A stretch of 8,488 nucleotides of DNA from Paracoccaceae bacterium (GTDB lineage Bacteria > Pseudomonadota > Alphaproteobacteria > Rhodobacterales > Rhodobacteraceae): NCBI GenBank assembly GCA_023254015.1, contig JALQYS010000529.1:1-8488 (forward strand), read 5' to 3'. Shown here one piece after another: positions 1 through 6,322 of this stretch (position 1 is its first letter; each line of letters starts with the position of its first letter). The translations under genes were made by a program, and so were the position numbers. The notes beneath the pieces are model-generated. The model made no database searches. It was not told the origin of the DNA and worked only from the letters and a program-made list of their open reading frames with translations.

Positions 1-313
1 ATCCAAATCCTGCCATTCAATCATCGCGCCCGATGGCACCGAGATTCAGAAGGGCGGCAAGACCGGGCCGAACCTTTGGGGGCTGGACGGCAAGGCGGTG
101 GGGTCGACCGCCGAGTTCAAGTATGGCGAGTCGATCCTTGCCGCGGGTGCGGCGGGCAAGGTCTGGGATGAGGACAGCCTTGCGGACTATGTCACCGATC
201 CGACCGGCTGGCTGAAAGAGGCCACGGGCGATGATGGCGCCAAATCGAAGATGACCTTCAAGCTGACCAAGGGCGCCGAGGACATGGCGACCTATCTCGT
301 CAGCATCAAGTGA
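1..313 (+). CDS. cycA: Cytochrome c2, C-terminal part (5' end outside window)
   Basis: This is the 3' part of a class I cytochrome c. Proteins of this family are soluble periplasmic carriers that move electrons from the bc1 complex to terminal oxidases and, in phototrophs, to the reaction centre. The frame starts at base 2 and ends at TGA 311-313, giving 103 residues. The first residues read SKSCHSIIAPDGTEI, followed by KTGPNLWGL and later KMTFKLTKGAEDM. From memory, Rhodobacter capsulatus cytochrome c2 has KTCHSIIAPDGTEI, KTGPNLYG and GMAFKLAKGGEDV in the same order. The heme His (14-16) and the probable axial Met in KMTFKL are present. The codon that should encode the first Cys of CxxCH (bases 2-4) is TCC, Ser. 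It lies at the window edge, so it may be a real change or a sequence-end error. The signal peptide and the first part of the mature protein are outside the window. Confidence 0.88.
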   Translation, partial: SKSCHSIIAPDGTEIQKGGKTGPNLWGLDGKAVGSTAEFKYGESILAAGAAGKVWDEDSLADYVTDPTGWLKEATGDDGAKSKMTFKLTKGAEDMATYLVSIK

Positions 314-320
314 CCACGAC

Positions 321-342
321 AAGGCCCGCCCTGGCGGGCCTT
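321..342. terminator. Shared palindromic terminator between cycA and zapE
   Basis: A perfect 10-base inverted repeat, AAGGCCCGCC (321-330) and GGCGGGCCTT (333-342), is separated by only CT, so the real loop probably opens to four or more bases. It sits 7 bases after the cycA stop, and its right arm overlaps the zapE stop codon (341-343, TAA on the minus strand). Because the genes converge, one hairpin can serve both strands. The following T-tracts are short on both sides, so efficiency is uncertain. Confidence 0.7.
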
Positions 343-1423
343 AGTCCTGCCCCCAGGCAGCCCCCTGCATCTCGCGCAGGCGGCTGGCGGTGCGTTCGAA
401 TTCGAAGGCGCCAGAGCCTTCCAGATAAAGACGCTCGGGCACGTCGGCCGCCGAACAGATCAGCCGCACCTTCGCCTCGTAAAGCGCGTCGATCAGGGTG
501 ACGAAACGCTTGGCCTCGTTGTAATTCTCGGCCGAAAGCTGCGGGATGTCCTCGAGGATCAGAACCCGCACGGCCTGCGCGATGGCCAGATAATCGCCCG
601 GGCCCAGCGGGCGCGAGCAGAGATCCCAGAAAGTGCCACGCCCCACGCCATTGGCGAACCGCGGCAGGTCGATGGTGCGGCCGTTGACCGGCAGCGTCAG
701 CGGCGCACCCGGCGCACCGCCGGTCAGATCGTCCCAGATCGCCTGAATCTCGCCCTTCACCTTGCCGGCCGGGTGGAAATAGACCTGCGCGCCCTGCAGC
801 CGGTGCTGGCGATAATCGTTCGGGCTTTCCAGCTCCAACACCTGCAGCTTTTCCCGCAACATGGAGATGAAGGGCAGGAAAAGCTGGCGGTTCAGGCCGT
901 TCTTGTAAAGCTCTTCCGGCGCGCGGTTGGATGTGGTGACAATCACCACCCCTGTCGCCATCAGCTTTTCAAACAGCCGCCCCACGATCATCGCATCGGT
1001 GATGTCGGTGATCTGCATTTCGTCAAAGGCCAAAAGCCGGATGTCGCGCGCCACCGCCTCGGCCACGGGGGCCAGCGCATCGTCAACCCCGCGCTTGCGG
1101 GCCTCGTGCATGCCCTTGTGGATTTCCTGCATGAAGGCGTGGAAATGCACCCGGCGCTTTTGCGTGATCGCGGTGTTTTCCACGAACAGGTCCATCACCA
1201 TGGACTTGCCGCGCCCGACCCCGCCCCAAAGATAGAGCCCCGGCGGCGGTGTCACCGGGCGGGCGAAAAGCCCGGCAAACAGACCGACCTTGCGGGTCGC
1301 ATTGGCCTCAAGCCAAAGGCGCAGGCCCTCCAGCACCGGAAGGACGGCATGTTGGGCCGGGTCAGGACGCAGGAGTCCGCTTGCGACGCGGGCATCGTAA
1401 ATCTCGGTCAGGGTCATTCGCAT
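341..1423 (-). CDS. zapE: Cell division protein ZapE (AFG1-like P-loop ATPase)
   Basis: This 360-residue protein matches the ZapE/AFG1 (YhcM/LACE1) family of AAA-like ATPases. In Escherichia coli ZapE binds FtsZ and modulates the constricting Z-ring; mitochondrial AFG1 acts in protein quality control. Visible motifs are Walker A GGVGRGKS (about residues 67-74), Walker B LLAFDE (130-135), the family-typical FHAFMQEIH (94-102), and the sensor-like stretch TTSNRAPEELYKNGLNR (163-179). Length is close to that of bacterial ZapE. No signal peptide or membrane segment is visible, so it should be cytoplasmic. The ATG at 1423 is used here; a second ATG at 1417 is equally possible, since neither has a clear Shine-Dalgarno sequence. 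It lies 44 bases downstream of mlaC on the same strand, so it may be the last gene of that operon or have its own promoter in the gap. Confidence 0.93.
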   Translation of the reverse strand: MRMTLTEIYDARVASGLLRPDPAQHAVLPVLEGLRLWLEANATRKVGLFAGLFARPVTPPPGLYLWGGVGRGKSMVMDLFVENTAITQKRRVHFHAFMQEIHKGMHEARKRGVDDALAPVAEAVARDIRLLAFDEMQITDITDAMIVGRLFEKLMATGVVIVTTSNRAPEELYKNGLNRQLFLPFISMLREKLQVLELESPNDYRQHRLQGAQVYFHPAGKVKGEIQAIWDDLTGGAPGAPLTLPVNGRTIDLPRFANGVGRGTFWDLCSRPLGPGDYLAIAQAVRVLILEDIPQLSAENYNEAKRFVTLIDALYEAKVRLICSAADVPERLYLEGSGAFEFERTASRLREMQGAAWGQD

Positions 1424-1426
1424 ACC

Positions 1427-1432
1427 ATTGTA
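1427..1432 (-). promoter_or_regulatory. Possible -10 element abutting the zapE start
   Basis: On the minus strand TACAAT (5 of 6 to TATAAT) ends three bases before the zapE ATG. A start of transcription at the usual distance would fall at or just inside the first codons, which fits the absence of a Shine-Dalgarno sequence. No convincing -35 is present (TTTCGC-like at best), so this is a weak call. Confidence 0.22.
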
Positions 1433-1467
1433 TACCGCACCCTGCTCCTGCGCGAAAGACGATCGTC

Positions 1468-2079
1468 TCAGGTTTTCTTCAACACCGCCGTCAGCGCGTC
1501 AACATCTCCTCGCTGTTTGTCCAGCATCGCACCGATTTCCGCGCGTTCGCTGGCCAGCATGTTCACGCCCTCGATGATGAGGTTGAAGAACTTGAGCGAG
1601 CCGGACTTGTCCGAGACATGCCAGCGCAGGTCAAAAGGCGCCTCGCCCTTCAGCCGCGCGACCGAGATCACCTCGTAATAGCTTTTCACCGGCTTGGCGT
1701 CGGTCACTTCGATCGTGCCACCGATGAACTCGCGGAAACGGCGGCCGTATTTGCGGCTGATGTAGCCCTGAAACGCCTTGGTAAAGGCCGTCATCTGCGC
1801 CTTGGAGGCCTGTTTGGCCGACGGACCAAGGGCCGAGCGCGCAATGGCCGGAACATCGGCATATTTGACAAAAATGCGCTCGAAATCGCCAATCATCGCG
1901 CCTTCGGCCTTGCCCGAGGAGATGACCGAGTTGATGTCGCCCACCGCCTTGTCGATCAGCGCGCGTGCCTGTTCGACCGTCAGGGCCGCTGCCCGCATCG
2001 GCAGGGCAAAGGCCACGGTGCCCAAAGCCAGACCTGCCGCAAAGCGGCGGCGCGAGAGGATGGAGGTATCATTCAGCAT
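1468..2079 (-). CDS. mlaC: MlaC-type periplasmic phospholipid-binding protein with Tat signal
   Basis: This 203-residue protein matches the MlaC/Ttg2D family, the periplasmic shuttle that carries phospholipid between the outer-membrane MlaA complex and the inner-membrane MlaFEDB transporter. The N-terminus has a twin-arginine motif SRRRFAA (residues 9-15), a hydrophobic stretch (about 16-28) and a plausible cleavage near MRAAA-LT (about residue 32), so export by Tat is likely. Family features include FKYxD-like IFVKYADVPAIARSALG (69-85), FTKAFQGYISRKYGRRF (99-115) and the C-terminal LIIEGVNML (167-175), near the 'GVS/GIN' region of MlaC proteins. The start at 2079 is chosen because GAGGA lies 5 bases upstream and the signal sequence begins there. 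An in-frame ATG at 2283 would place 68 unrelated residues before the signal, inside mlaA. It overlaps the mlaA end by 11 bases, indicating translational coupling. Confidence 0.9.
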   Translation of the reverse strand: MLNDTSILSRRRFAAGLALGTVAFALPMRAAALTVEQARALIDKAVGDINSVISSGKAEGAMIGDFERIFVKYADVPAIARSALGPSAKQASKAQMTAFTKAFQGYISRKYGRRFREFIGGTIEVTDAKPVKSYYEVISVARLKGEAPFDLRWHVSDKSGSLKFFNLIIEGVNMLASERAEIGAMLDKQRGDVDALTAVLKKT

Positions 2080-2830
2080 AGGGGTCCTCGTAGGGATCGA
2101 CGAAATCATCTTCGCCGCTGTCTTGGCCCAGCTGATGCCGGCGGTTCTGCAGATACAGAAGTCGCGCCTGCGCATAGCTGTCGGCACTTTCATATAGGAT
2201 GGAATCGACCATTTCGGAATAGCGTCCGCGGTCTGCGACGCGTGCGGCCAGCTTGGCGGCGGCCGCACCGCGAACCTGATCACGGTTCAGCTGGTTCAGC
2301 GGGTCGATGGCCATGTCGATCAGCGTGCCGGCAAAGTCACGTGTGGTCGACGGGCCCATGAAGGGCACTTCCAGATAGGCCCCCTCGCCAATGCCCCAGA
2401 CATGCAGTGTCTCGCCAAAATCGGTGTCGTTTTCCGGCATGCCGGCGGCGCTGGCCACATCGAACAGGCCGCCCAGACCAAAGATCGTGTTCACGCCAAA
2501 GCGCAGGACGTTCTCGCTGGCCTTGACCAACCGCAATTGCAGGACGTTGTTCACCACATCGGCGGGCTTGCCCAGATTGCCGGCGAAATCGCTCAGCCGG
2601 GCGGCAACCTCGCCGTTTCCGGTGGTCGAACTGGCCACCGGCCGCAAGGCGAACTGATCGACCGCAAGGTTGAAGGCGTGGATGTCGCGGTTCAGCGGCT
2701 CCAGCGGGTCGCGATCCGCCAGTCCGTCGGCGCAACCGCCAAGACCAACAGCAAGCAGGCAGCACAGCGCAAGGTTGCGGGCCGGGTTCTGGCCCGAAGG
2801 CGTCAAGAAGGTAGGAATCACACGCATCAT
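2069..2830 (-). CDS. mlaA: MlaA (VacJ) outer-membrane lipoprotein, lipid asymmetry system
   Basis: This 253-residue protein matches MlaA/VacJ, which sits in the outer membrane with porins, removes mislocalised phospholipid from the outer leaflet and hands it to MlaC. A lipoprotein signal ends in LGGC with the lipidated Cys at residue 33, followed by Ala, which fits outer-membrane sorting. The family signature DPLEPLNRDIHAFN (41-54) is followed by FGVNTIFGLGGLFDVA (111-126), DFGETLHVWGIGEGAYLE (137-154), and MGPSTTRDFAG (158-168). The C-terminus is an acidic tail rich in Asp, Glu, Pro and Tyr (about 240-253) whose DNA also holds the mlaC ribosome site and start. ATG 2830 is followed directly by a second ATG at 2827; the Shine-Dalgarno match is weak for both. 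A longer frame from 2914 would place an Arg/Pro-rich extension before the signal peptide and is disfavoured. It is first in the leftward operon, divergent from the secretion genes. Confidence 0.93.
   Translation of the reverse strand: MMRVIPTFLTPSGQNPARNLALCCLLAVGLGGCADGLADRDPLEPLNRDIHAFNLAVDQFALRPVASSTTGNGEVAARLSDFAGNLGKPADVVNNVLQLRLVKASENVLRFGVNTIFGLGGLFDVASAAGMPENDTDFGETLHVWGIGEGAYLEVPFMGPSTTRDFAGTLIDMAIDPLNQLNRDQVRGAAAAKLAARVADRGRYSEMVDSILYESADSYAQARLLYLQNRRHQLGQDSGEDDFVDPYEDPYAE
2085..2089 (-). promoter_or_regulatory. Ribosome binding site of mlaC inside mlaA
   Basis: On the minus strand GAGGA lies 5 bases before the mlaC ATG at 2079. It is part of the codons for the acidic MlaA tail. 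It decides the mlaC start against the longer in-frame alternative. Confidence 0.7.
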
Positions 2831-2858
2831 GTTTTCAGGTTTCCGCCGCTGCCAAGCT

Positions 2859-2885
2859 AGCATAGAGTTAGGGCGGGGACGACAA
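2859..2885 (-). promoter_or_regulatory. Candidate mlaA promoter
   Basis: On the minus strand TTGTCG (2885-2880, 4 of 6 to TTGACA) is separated by 15 bases from TATGCT (2864-2859, 4 of 6 to TATAAT), about 28 bases before the mlaA ATG. Position fits, but the spacer is short and the match partial. Confidence 0.3.
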
Positions 2886-2914
2886 GGGATAAGTCGCCGC
2901 GGCCGCCAAGACAA

Positions 2915-2930
2915 CGGCCAAACGTGGCCG
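2915..2930. repeat. Short inverted repeat in the divergent mlaA / secretion operon promoter region
   Basis: CGGCCA (2915-2920) and TGGCCG (2925-2930) are exact inverted arms around the four-base centre AACG. The element overlaps the likely -35 zone of the rightward secretion operon, so it could be an operator half-site pair or a small hairpin. No regulator is identifiable from the window. Confidence 0.35.
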
Positions 2931-2951
2931 GCAGGTGACGCAAGAGATAAT
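2924..2951 (+). promoter_or_regulatory. Candidate promoter of the type I secretion operon
   Basis: GATAAT at 2946-2951 matches the -10 consensus in 5 of 6 positions and would give a leader of about 40 bases before the ATG at 2998. The best -35 at a suitable distance is GTGGCC (2924-2929, 16-base spacer), only 3 of 6, so activity may depend on an activator. Confidence 0.3.
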
Positions 2952-2997
2952 CCGCCGATGCCATGGGGGCAGAAATGGTCAAAATGCAGGGGGACGC

Positions 2998-4734
2998 ATG
3001 TCTCAAAACGAATTCGCCCGTGGCTATGCCGAACTGAAGGCAGCCCGGGCCGACCATCGCAAGGTGTTCTGGGCGGTGGGGCTTTTTTCCGTGCTTGTGA
3101 ACCTGTTGATGCTCACGGGTCCGCTTTACATGATGCAGGTCTATGACCGCGTTCTGGGCAGCAGGTCCGAGGCGACGCTGGTCGCGCTGTCGGTGCTGGT
3201 GACCTTCCTGTTCCTGGCCATGGGTCTTCTGGACCATGCCCGCAGCCGGGTGATGGCCCGCGTCGGGGCGGCCATGCAGGACAAGCTGGACCGCCGGGTC
3301 TTCGCCGCCGCGATGAAGCGGCTGACGCTGCTGCCGACCGATCAGGTCGCCCTTGCCGCCCAGCGCGACCTTGAGGCTGTGCAGCGGCTCTGGGCCTCGC
3401 CGGTTCTGCTGTCGATCTTCGACATTCCGTTCACGCCGCTCTTCATCGCAGCGATTTTCGTCTTTCACCCGCTGCTGGGCTGGCTGGCTATCGGGGGCGG
3501 GGTTTTCCTGATCGCGGTCACCGTTCTGAACCAGCGCATGACGCAGATTCCGATCAACCGGACCAATGGCCTGACCCTTCAGGCCGAGCGCATCTCGGAT
3601 CTCATCAAGACCGAGGCCGAGGCCGTGCAGGCCCTTGGCATGACCGGCGCCGCCTTTGAACGCTGGCACAAGGCGCGGGGTGCGGCTCTGGCCGAAGGGC
3701 TGCAGGCCGGCGATCTGGGCGGGCGCTTCGGGTCGATCACCAAGACCTTCCGCATGTTCTTGCAATCGGCGATGCTGGGGCTGGGCGCCTGGCTGGTGCT
3801 GAAGAACCAGCTTTCTCCGGGTGCGATGATCGCAGGCTCCATCCTGATGGGCCGCGCCCTGCAACCCATCGAACAGGCCGTCGGCCAATGGGCCATGGTG
3901 ACGCGGGCGCAAGAAGGCACCCGCCGTCTGGCCGAGCTGCTGACCCGCGTGCCGCCGGAACCGCAACGAACCGCCCTGCCCCGGCCGCGCGCCATCCTTG
4001 ACGTGTCGGCTCTTTCGGTCATCCCGCCGGGCGAAACACAGGCGGTGCTGCGCGGTGTCTCGTTCCAGATGGGCGAAGGGCAGGCGCTGGGCATCATCGG
4101 CCCCTCGGGCGCCGGAAAGTCCACCCTCGCCCGCGCCATCATCGGCGTCTGGCGCCCGGCGGCGGGCAAGGTGCGGCTGGATGGGGCCTCGCTGGAGCAA
4201 TATGATCCTGACGTTCTGGGCAGCTATATCGGCTATCTGCCCCAGCGCGTGACGCTGTTCGAAGGCACCATCGCCGAGAACATCGCCCGCCTGCAGCCCA
4301 ATCCCGACAGCGCCAAGATCGTCGCGGCGGCGCAGAAGGCCGCCGCCCATGACATGATCCTGCGCCTGCCCGAAGGCTATGACACGCGCGTGTCCGCCCT
4401 TGGCGGGCGGCTTTCGGGCGGACAGATCCAGCGCATCGGGCTGGCCCGGGCGCTTTATGACAATCCGGTCCTGCTGGTGCTGGACGAGCCGAACTCGAAC
4501 CTCGACAATGACGGCACGGTGGCGCTGAACATCGCAATCCGCAGCCTGAAGGCTGCGGGCGGATCGGTCATCATCATGGCCCACCGCCCGGCCGCCATTC
4601 AGGAATGTGACCTTTTGCTGGTGCTTGAGGACGGGATGCGCCGCGCCTTTGGCCCGCGCGATCAGGTGTTGAAAGAAATGGTCAAGAACCACACCGAAAT
4701 TGTCCGCTCCGCCGGCCCGGGAGGCGTGTCATGA
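2998..4734 (+). CDS. Type I secretion system permease/ATPase (PrtD/AprD-type ABC exporter)
   Basis: This 578-residue half-transporter joins a membrane domain to a nucleotide-binding domain, the layout of type I secretion ABC proteins such as PrtD, AprD and RsaD. These use ATP to push an unfolded protein with a C-terminal signal from cytoplasm to exterior in one step. Hydrophobic segments lie at about residues 23-46, 62-79, 135-158, 160-177 and 252-285. The ATPase has Walker A GPSGAGKS (368-375), signature LSGGQ (472-476), Walker B LLVLDE (catalytic Glu 497) and switch His 529. There is no N-terminal C39 peptidase-like domain, so it resembles the protease/lipase/S-layer exporters rather than HlyB. 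ATG 2998 is chosen because AGGGGGA (2988-2994) precedes it; a GTG at 2935 lacks this and would add 21 atypical residues. It shares ATGA with the adaptor gene downstream. No substrate gene is adjacent, so the cargo is unknown. Confidence 0.93.
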   Translation: MSQNEFARGYAELKAARADHRKVFWAVGLFSVLVNLLMLTGPLYMMQVYDRVLGSRSEATLVALSVLVTFLFLAMGLLDHARSRVMARVGAAMQDKLDRRVFAAAMKRLTLLPTDQVALAAQRDLEAVQRLWASPVLLSIFDIPFTPLFIAAIFVFHPLLGWLAIGGGVFLIAVTVLNQRMTQIPINRTNGLTLQAERISDLIKTEAEAVQALGMTGAAFERWHKARGAALAEGLQAGDLGGRFGSITKTFRMFLQSAMLGLGAWLVLKNQLSPGAMIAGSILMGRALQPIEQAVGQWAMVTRAQEGTRRLAELLTRVPPEPQRTALPRPRAILDVSALSVIPPGETQAVLRGVSFQMGEGQALGIIGPSGAGKSTLARAIIGVWRPAAGKVRLDGASLEQYDPDVLGSYIGYLPQRVTLFEGTIAENIARLQPNPDSAKIVAAAQKAAAHDMILRLPEGYDTRVSALGGRLSGGQIQRIGLARALYDNPVLLVLDEPNSNLDNDGTVALNIAIRSLKAAGGSVIIMAHRPAAIQECDLLLVLEDGMRRAFGPRDQVLKEMVKNHTEIVRSAGPGGVS

Positions 4735-6146
4735 GCCTGTTGCGCAAGAAACCCGCAGATGGGGCCGAGGCCCCGAATGACGCGACACTGCCCCAGAAGC
4801 CGGCCGCAAACCCCATTGCCGCATCGACAAAACCGCTCGGCGCGGCCGATGTGCAGAATCTGCTGTCGCCGCGCCGGTCGCTGATGATGGGCACGATCAC
4901 CGCTGTCGTTTTGGTGTTCGGCTTTGGCCTGTGGTCGGTCGCCACCGAAATCGCCGGGGCGGTCGTTGCTTCGGGGCAGCTTGAGGTCTCGCAGAACCGT
5001 CAGATCGTGCAGCATCCCGATGGCGGCGTCGTGGCCGAAATCGCGGTGAAAGAGGCCCAGACCGTCAAGGCCGGCGATCTTCTGATCCGGCTGGATGGGG
5101 CGCTTTTGCAATCGGAACTTGCCATCGTCGAGGGCCAGCTGTTCGAGGTCATGGCCCGCAGTGCGCGGCTTGAGGCCGAACGCGATGACGCGATCGAACC
5201 GGTGTTCGAGGGCGAGCTGGCCGAACTGGCCAAGAGCCGGCCCGAAGTGGCCGATCTGGTCGATGGCCAGCGCAGCCTGTTCATTTCCCGCCGGGATACG
5301 GTGCTGAAACAGTCCGAGCAGTTGCAGAAACGCTCGGGCCAGATCGCCTCGCAGATTCAGGGCATCGACGCGCAGGTGGCGTCCCTGTCCGAACAGCTTC
5401 GGCTGATCGAAGAAGAACTTGCCGATCAGCGCAGCCTTCTGGCAAAGGGGCTTGCCCAATCGTCCCGCGTCCTTGCGCTGGAGCGGGAGGCCTCGCGGCT
5501 GCAGGGGTCTGTGGGGGAATTGCAGGCCTCGCGGGCACAGGCAGAGGGCCGTGCCACCGAGGTGGAGCTTGAGGTGCTGCGACTTGCCGCCGTGCGCCGC
5601 GAAGAGGCCAACACCCAGTTGCGTGACATCGGCGCCAAGATGCTGGAACTGGCCGAACGTCGCCGGGCCTTGACCGAACGGATTGCCCGTCTGGACATCA
5701 GGGCTCCGGTTTCGGGCACGGTTCTGGGCATGGCAGTGACCACCCCCCGCTCGGTGATCCGGCCGGCCGAACCTGTCATGTATCTTATCCCGCAGGATCG
5801 CCCGCTGATCATCAACGTGCAGGTGCAGCCGATCCATATCGACGAAGTGCATGTCGGCCAGAAGGTGCATCTGATGTTCCCGGCCTTTTCAAGCCGCACC
5901 ACGCCGCAGCTTTGGGGGCATGTCCTGTCGGTTTCGGCCGATGCGCTGGTGAATGAAAGGGCGCAGATGGCCTTCTACAAGGCCGAGATCGCGCTGGATC
6001 CGGGCGAGATGGAGCGGCTGGACGGGCTGACGCTGATCCCCGGCATGCCGGTCGAGGCCTATATCGAAACCGGGTCGCGCAGCCCGATGGCCTATCTGCT
6101 GAAACCCTTCACCGATTACTTCGTGAACGCCTTCCGCGAAAGCTGA
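4731..6146 (+). CDS. HlyD-family periplasmic adaptor of the type I secretion system
   Basis: This 471-residue membrane fusion protein bridges the inner-membrane ABC exporter and an outer-membrane TolC-like channel. After a Pro/Ala-rich cytoplasmic N-terminus (1-50) there is one membrane segment (about 52-71). The first half of a lipoyl-like domain follows (about 82-125, including QHPDGGVVAEI), then a long heptad-like helical region rich in Glu, Arg, Gln and Leu (about 130-320). The returning lipoyl half is RAPVSGTVLG (324-333), and a beta-barrel region carries the usual C-terminal IPGMPVEAYIETGSRS (436-451). Length is typical for HlyD/PrtE proteins. The ATG overlaps the upstream stop by four bases (ATGA), and GGGAGG at 4719-4724 supplies the ribosome site, so the two genes are co-translated. 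The gene ends just before an intrinsic terminator, and no TolC homologue follows. Confidence 0.93.
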   Translation: MSLLRKKPADGAEAPNDATLPQKPAANPIAASTKPLGAADVQNLLSPRRSLMMGTITAVVLVFGFGLWSVATEIAGAVVASGQLEVSQNRQIVQHPDGGVVAEIAVKEAQTVKAGDLLIRLDGALLQSELAIVEGQLFEVMARSARLEAERDDAIEPVFEGELAELAKSRPEVADLVDGQRSLFISRRDTVLKQSEQLQKRSGQIASQIQGIDAQVASLSEQLRLIEEELADQRSLLAKGLAQSSRVLALEREASRLQGSVGELQASRAQAEGRATEVELEVLRLAAVRREEANTQLRDIGAKMLELAERRRALTERIARLDIRAPVSGTVLGMAVTTPRSVIRPAEPVMYLIPQDRPLIINVQVQPIHIDEVHVGQKVHLMFPAFSSRTTPQLWGHVLSVSADALVNERAQMAFYKAEIALDPGEMERLDGLTLIPGMPVEAYIETGSRSPMAYLLKPFTDYFVNAFRES

Positions 6147-6160
6147 AGGCCCTGCACCGG

Positions 6161-6189
6161 AAGCCGGGGCTATACAGGCCCCGGCTTTT
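6161..6189 (+). terminator. Intrinsic terminator after the type I secretion operon
   Basis: A perfect 10-base stem, AAGCCGGGGC (6161-6170) with GCCCCGGCTT (6178-6187), encloses the 7-base loop TATACAG and runs into TTTT (6186-6189). It starts 15 bases after the adaptor stop codon, and its position and shape are typical of Rho-independent termination. Confidence 0.85.
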
Positions 6190-6254
6190 GCGCTATGGCC
6201 CCCTATCGGCGCAAGCATCCTATGACGCAGCGGACGGGCAGGGAGGCCCGGCTG

Positions 6255-6314
6255 CCAATAAGGGGAAAGGTGCCGGACATGGTACCTTCGGGCGGCAGGA
6301 CCGCCCCTTATTGG
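6255..6314 (+). promoter_or_regulatory. Structured 5' leader of the DEAD-box helicase gene
   Basis: The outer arms CCAATAAGGGG (6255-6265) and CCCCTTATTGG (6304-6314) are perfect 11-base complements. Nested between them AAGGTGCC (6267-6274) can pair with GGTACCTT (6281-6288), with one G-U pair, around the loop GGACAT. The right outer arm ends at the GG that begins the likely ribosome site GGAAAAG (6313-6319), 8 bases before the ATG, so folding should limit initiation. CTGCC (6252-6256), which overlaps the left arm, could instead pair with GGCAG at 6237-6241 or 6294-6298, giving competing folds. A regulatory role is inferred; a DNA operator is an alternative reading. I see no convincing promoter in 6190-6250. 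Confidence 0.5.
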
Positions 6315-6322
6315 AAAAGAAC

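Noticed and set aside
2080..2283. N-terminal extension of mlaC from the in-frame ATG at 2283
   Set aside because: It would lie entirely within mlaA and put 68 unrelated residues before a good Tat signal. The internal ATG at 2079 has GAGGA at proper spacing.
773..2361. Long plus-strand open frames over zapE, mlaC and mlaA (301 and 370 codons)
   Set aside because: They are antisense to three clear family members and have no recognisable domains.
2935..2997. Extended start (GTG 2935) for the type I exporter
   Set aside because: The extension is not family-like and overlaps the probable promoter; ATG 2998 has a strong ribosome site.
2857..4692. 611-codon open frame on the minus strand
   Set aside because: It lies opposite the ABC exporter with its complete ATPase motifs. 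Its translation is rich in His, Gln, Arg and Gly without any recognisable domain, typical of a GC-rich shadow frame.
4662..5870. 402-codon open frame on the minus strand
   Set aside because: It is opposite the HlyD-type adaptor. The composition (His, Gln, Arg, Asp, Gly) and lack of a ribosome site mark it as a shadow.
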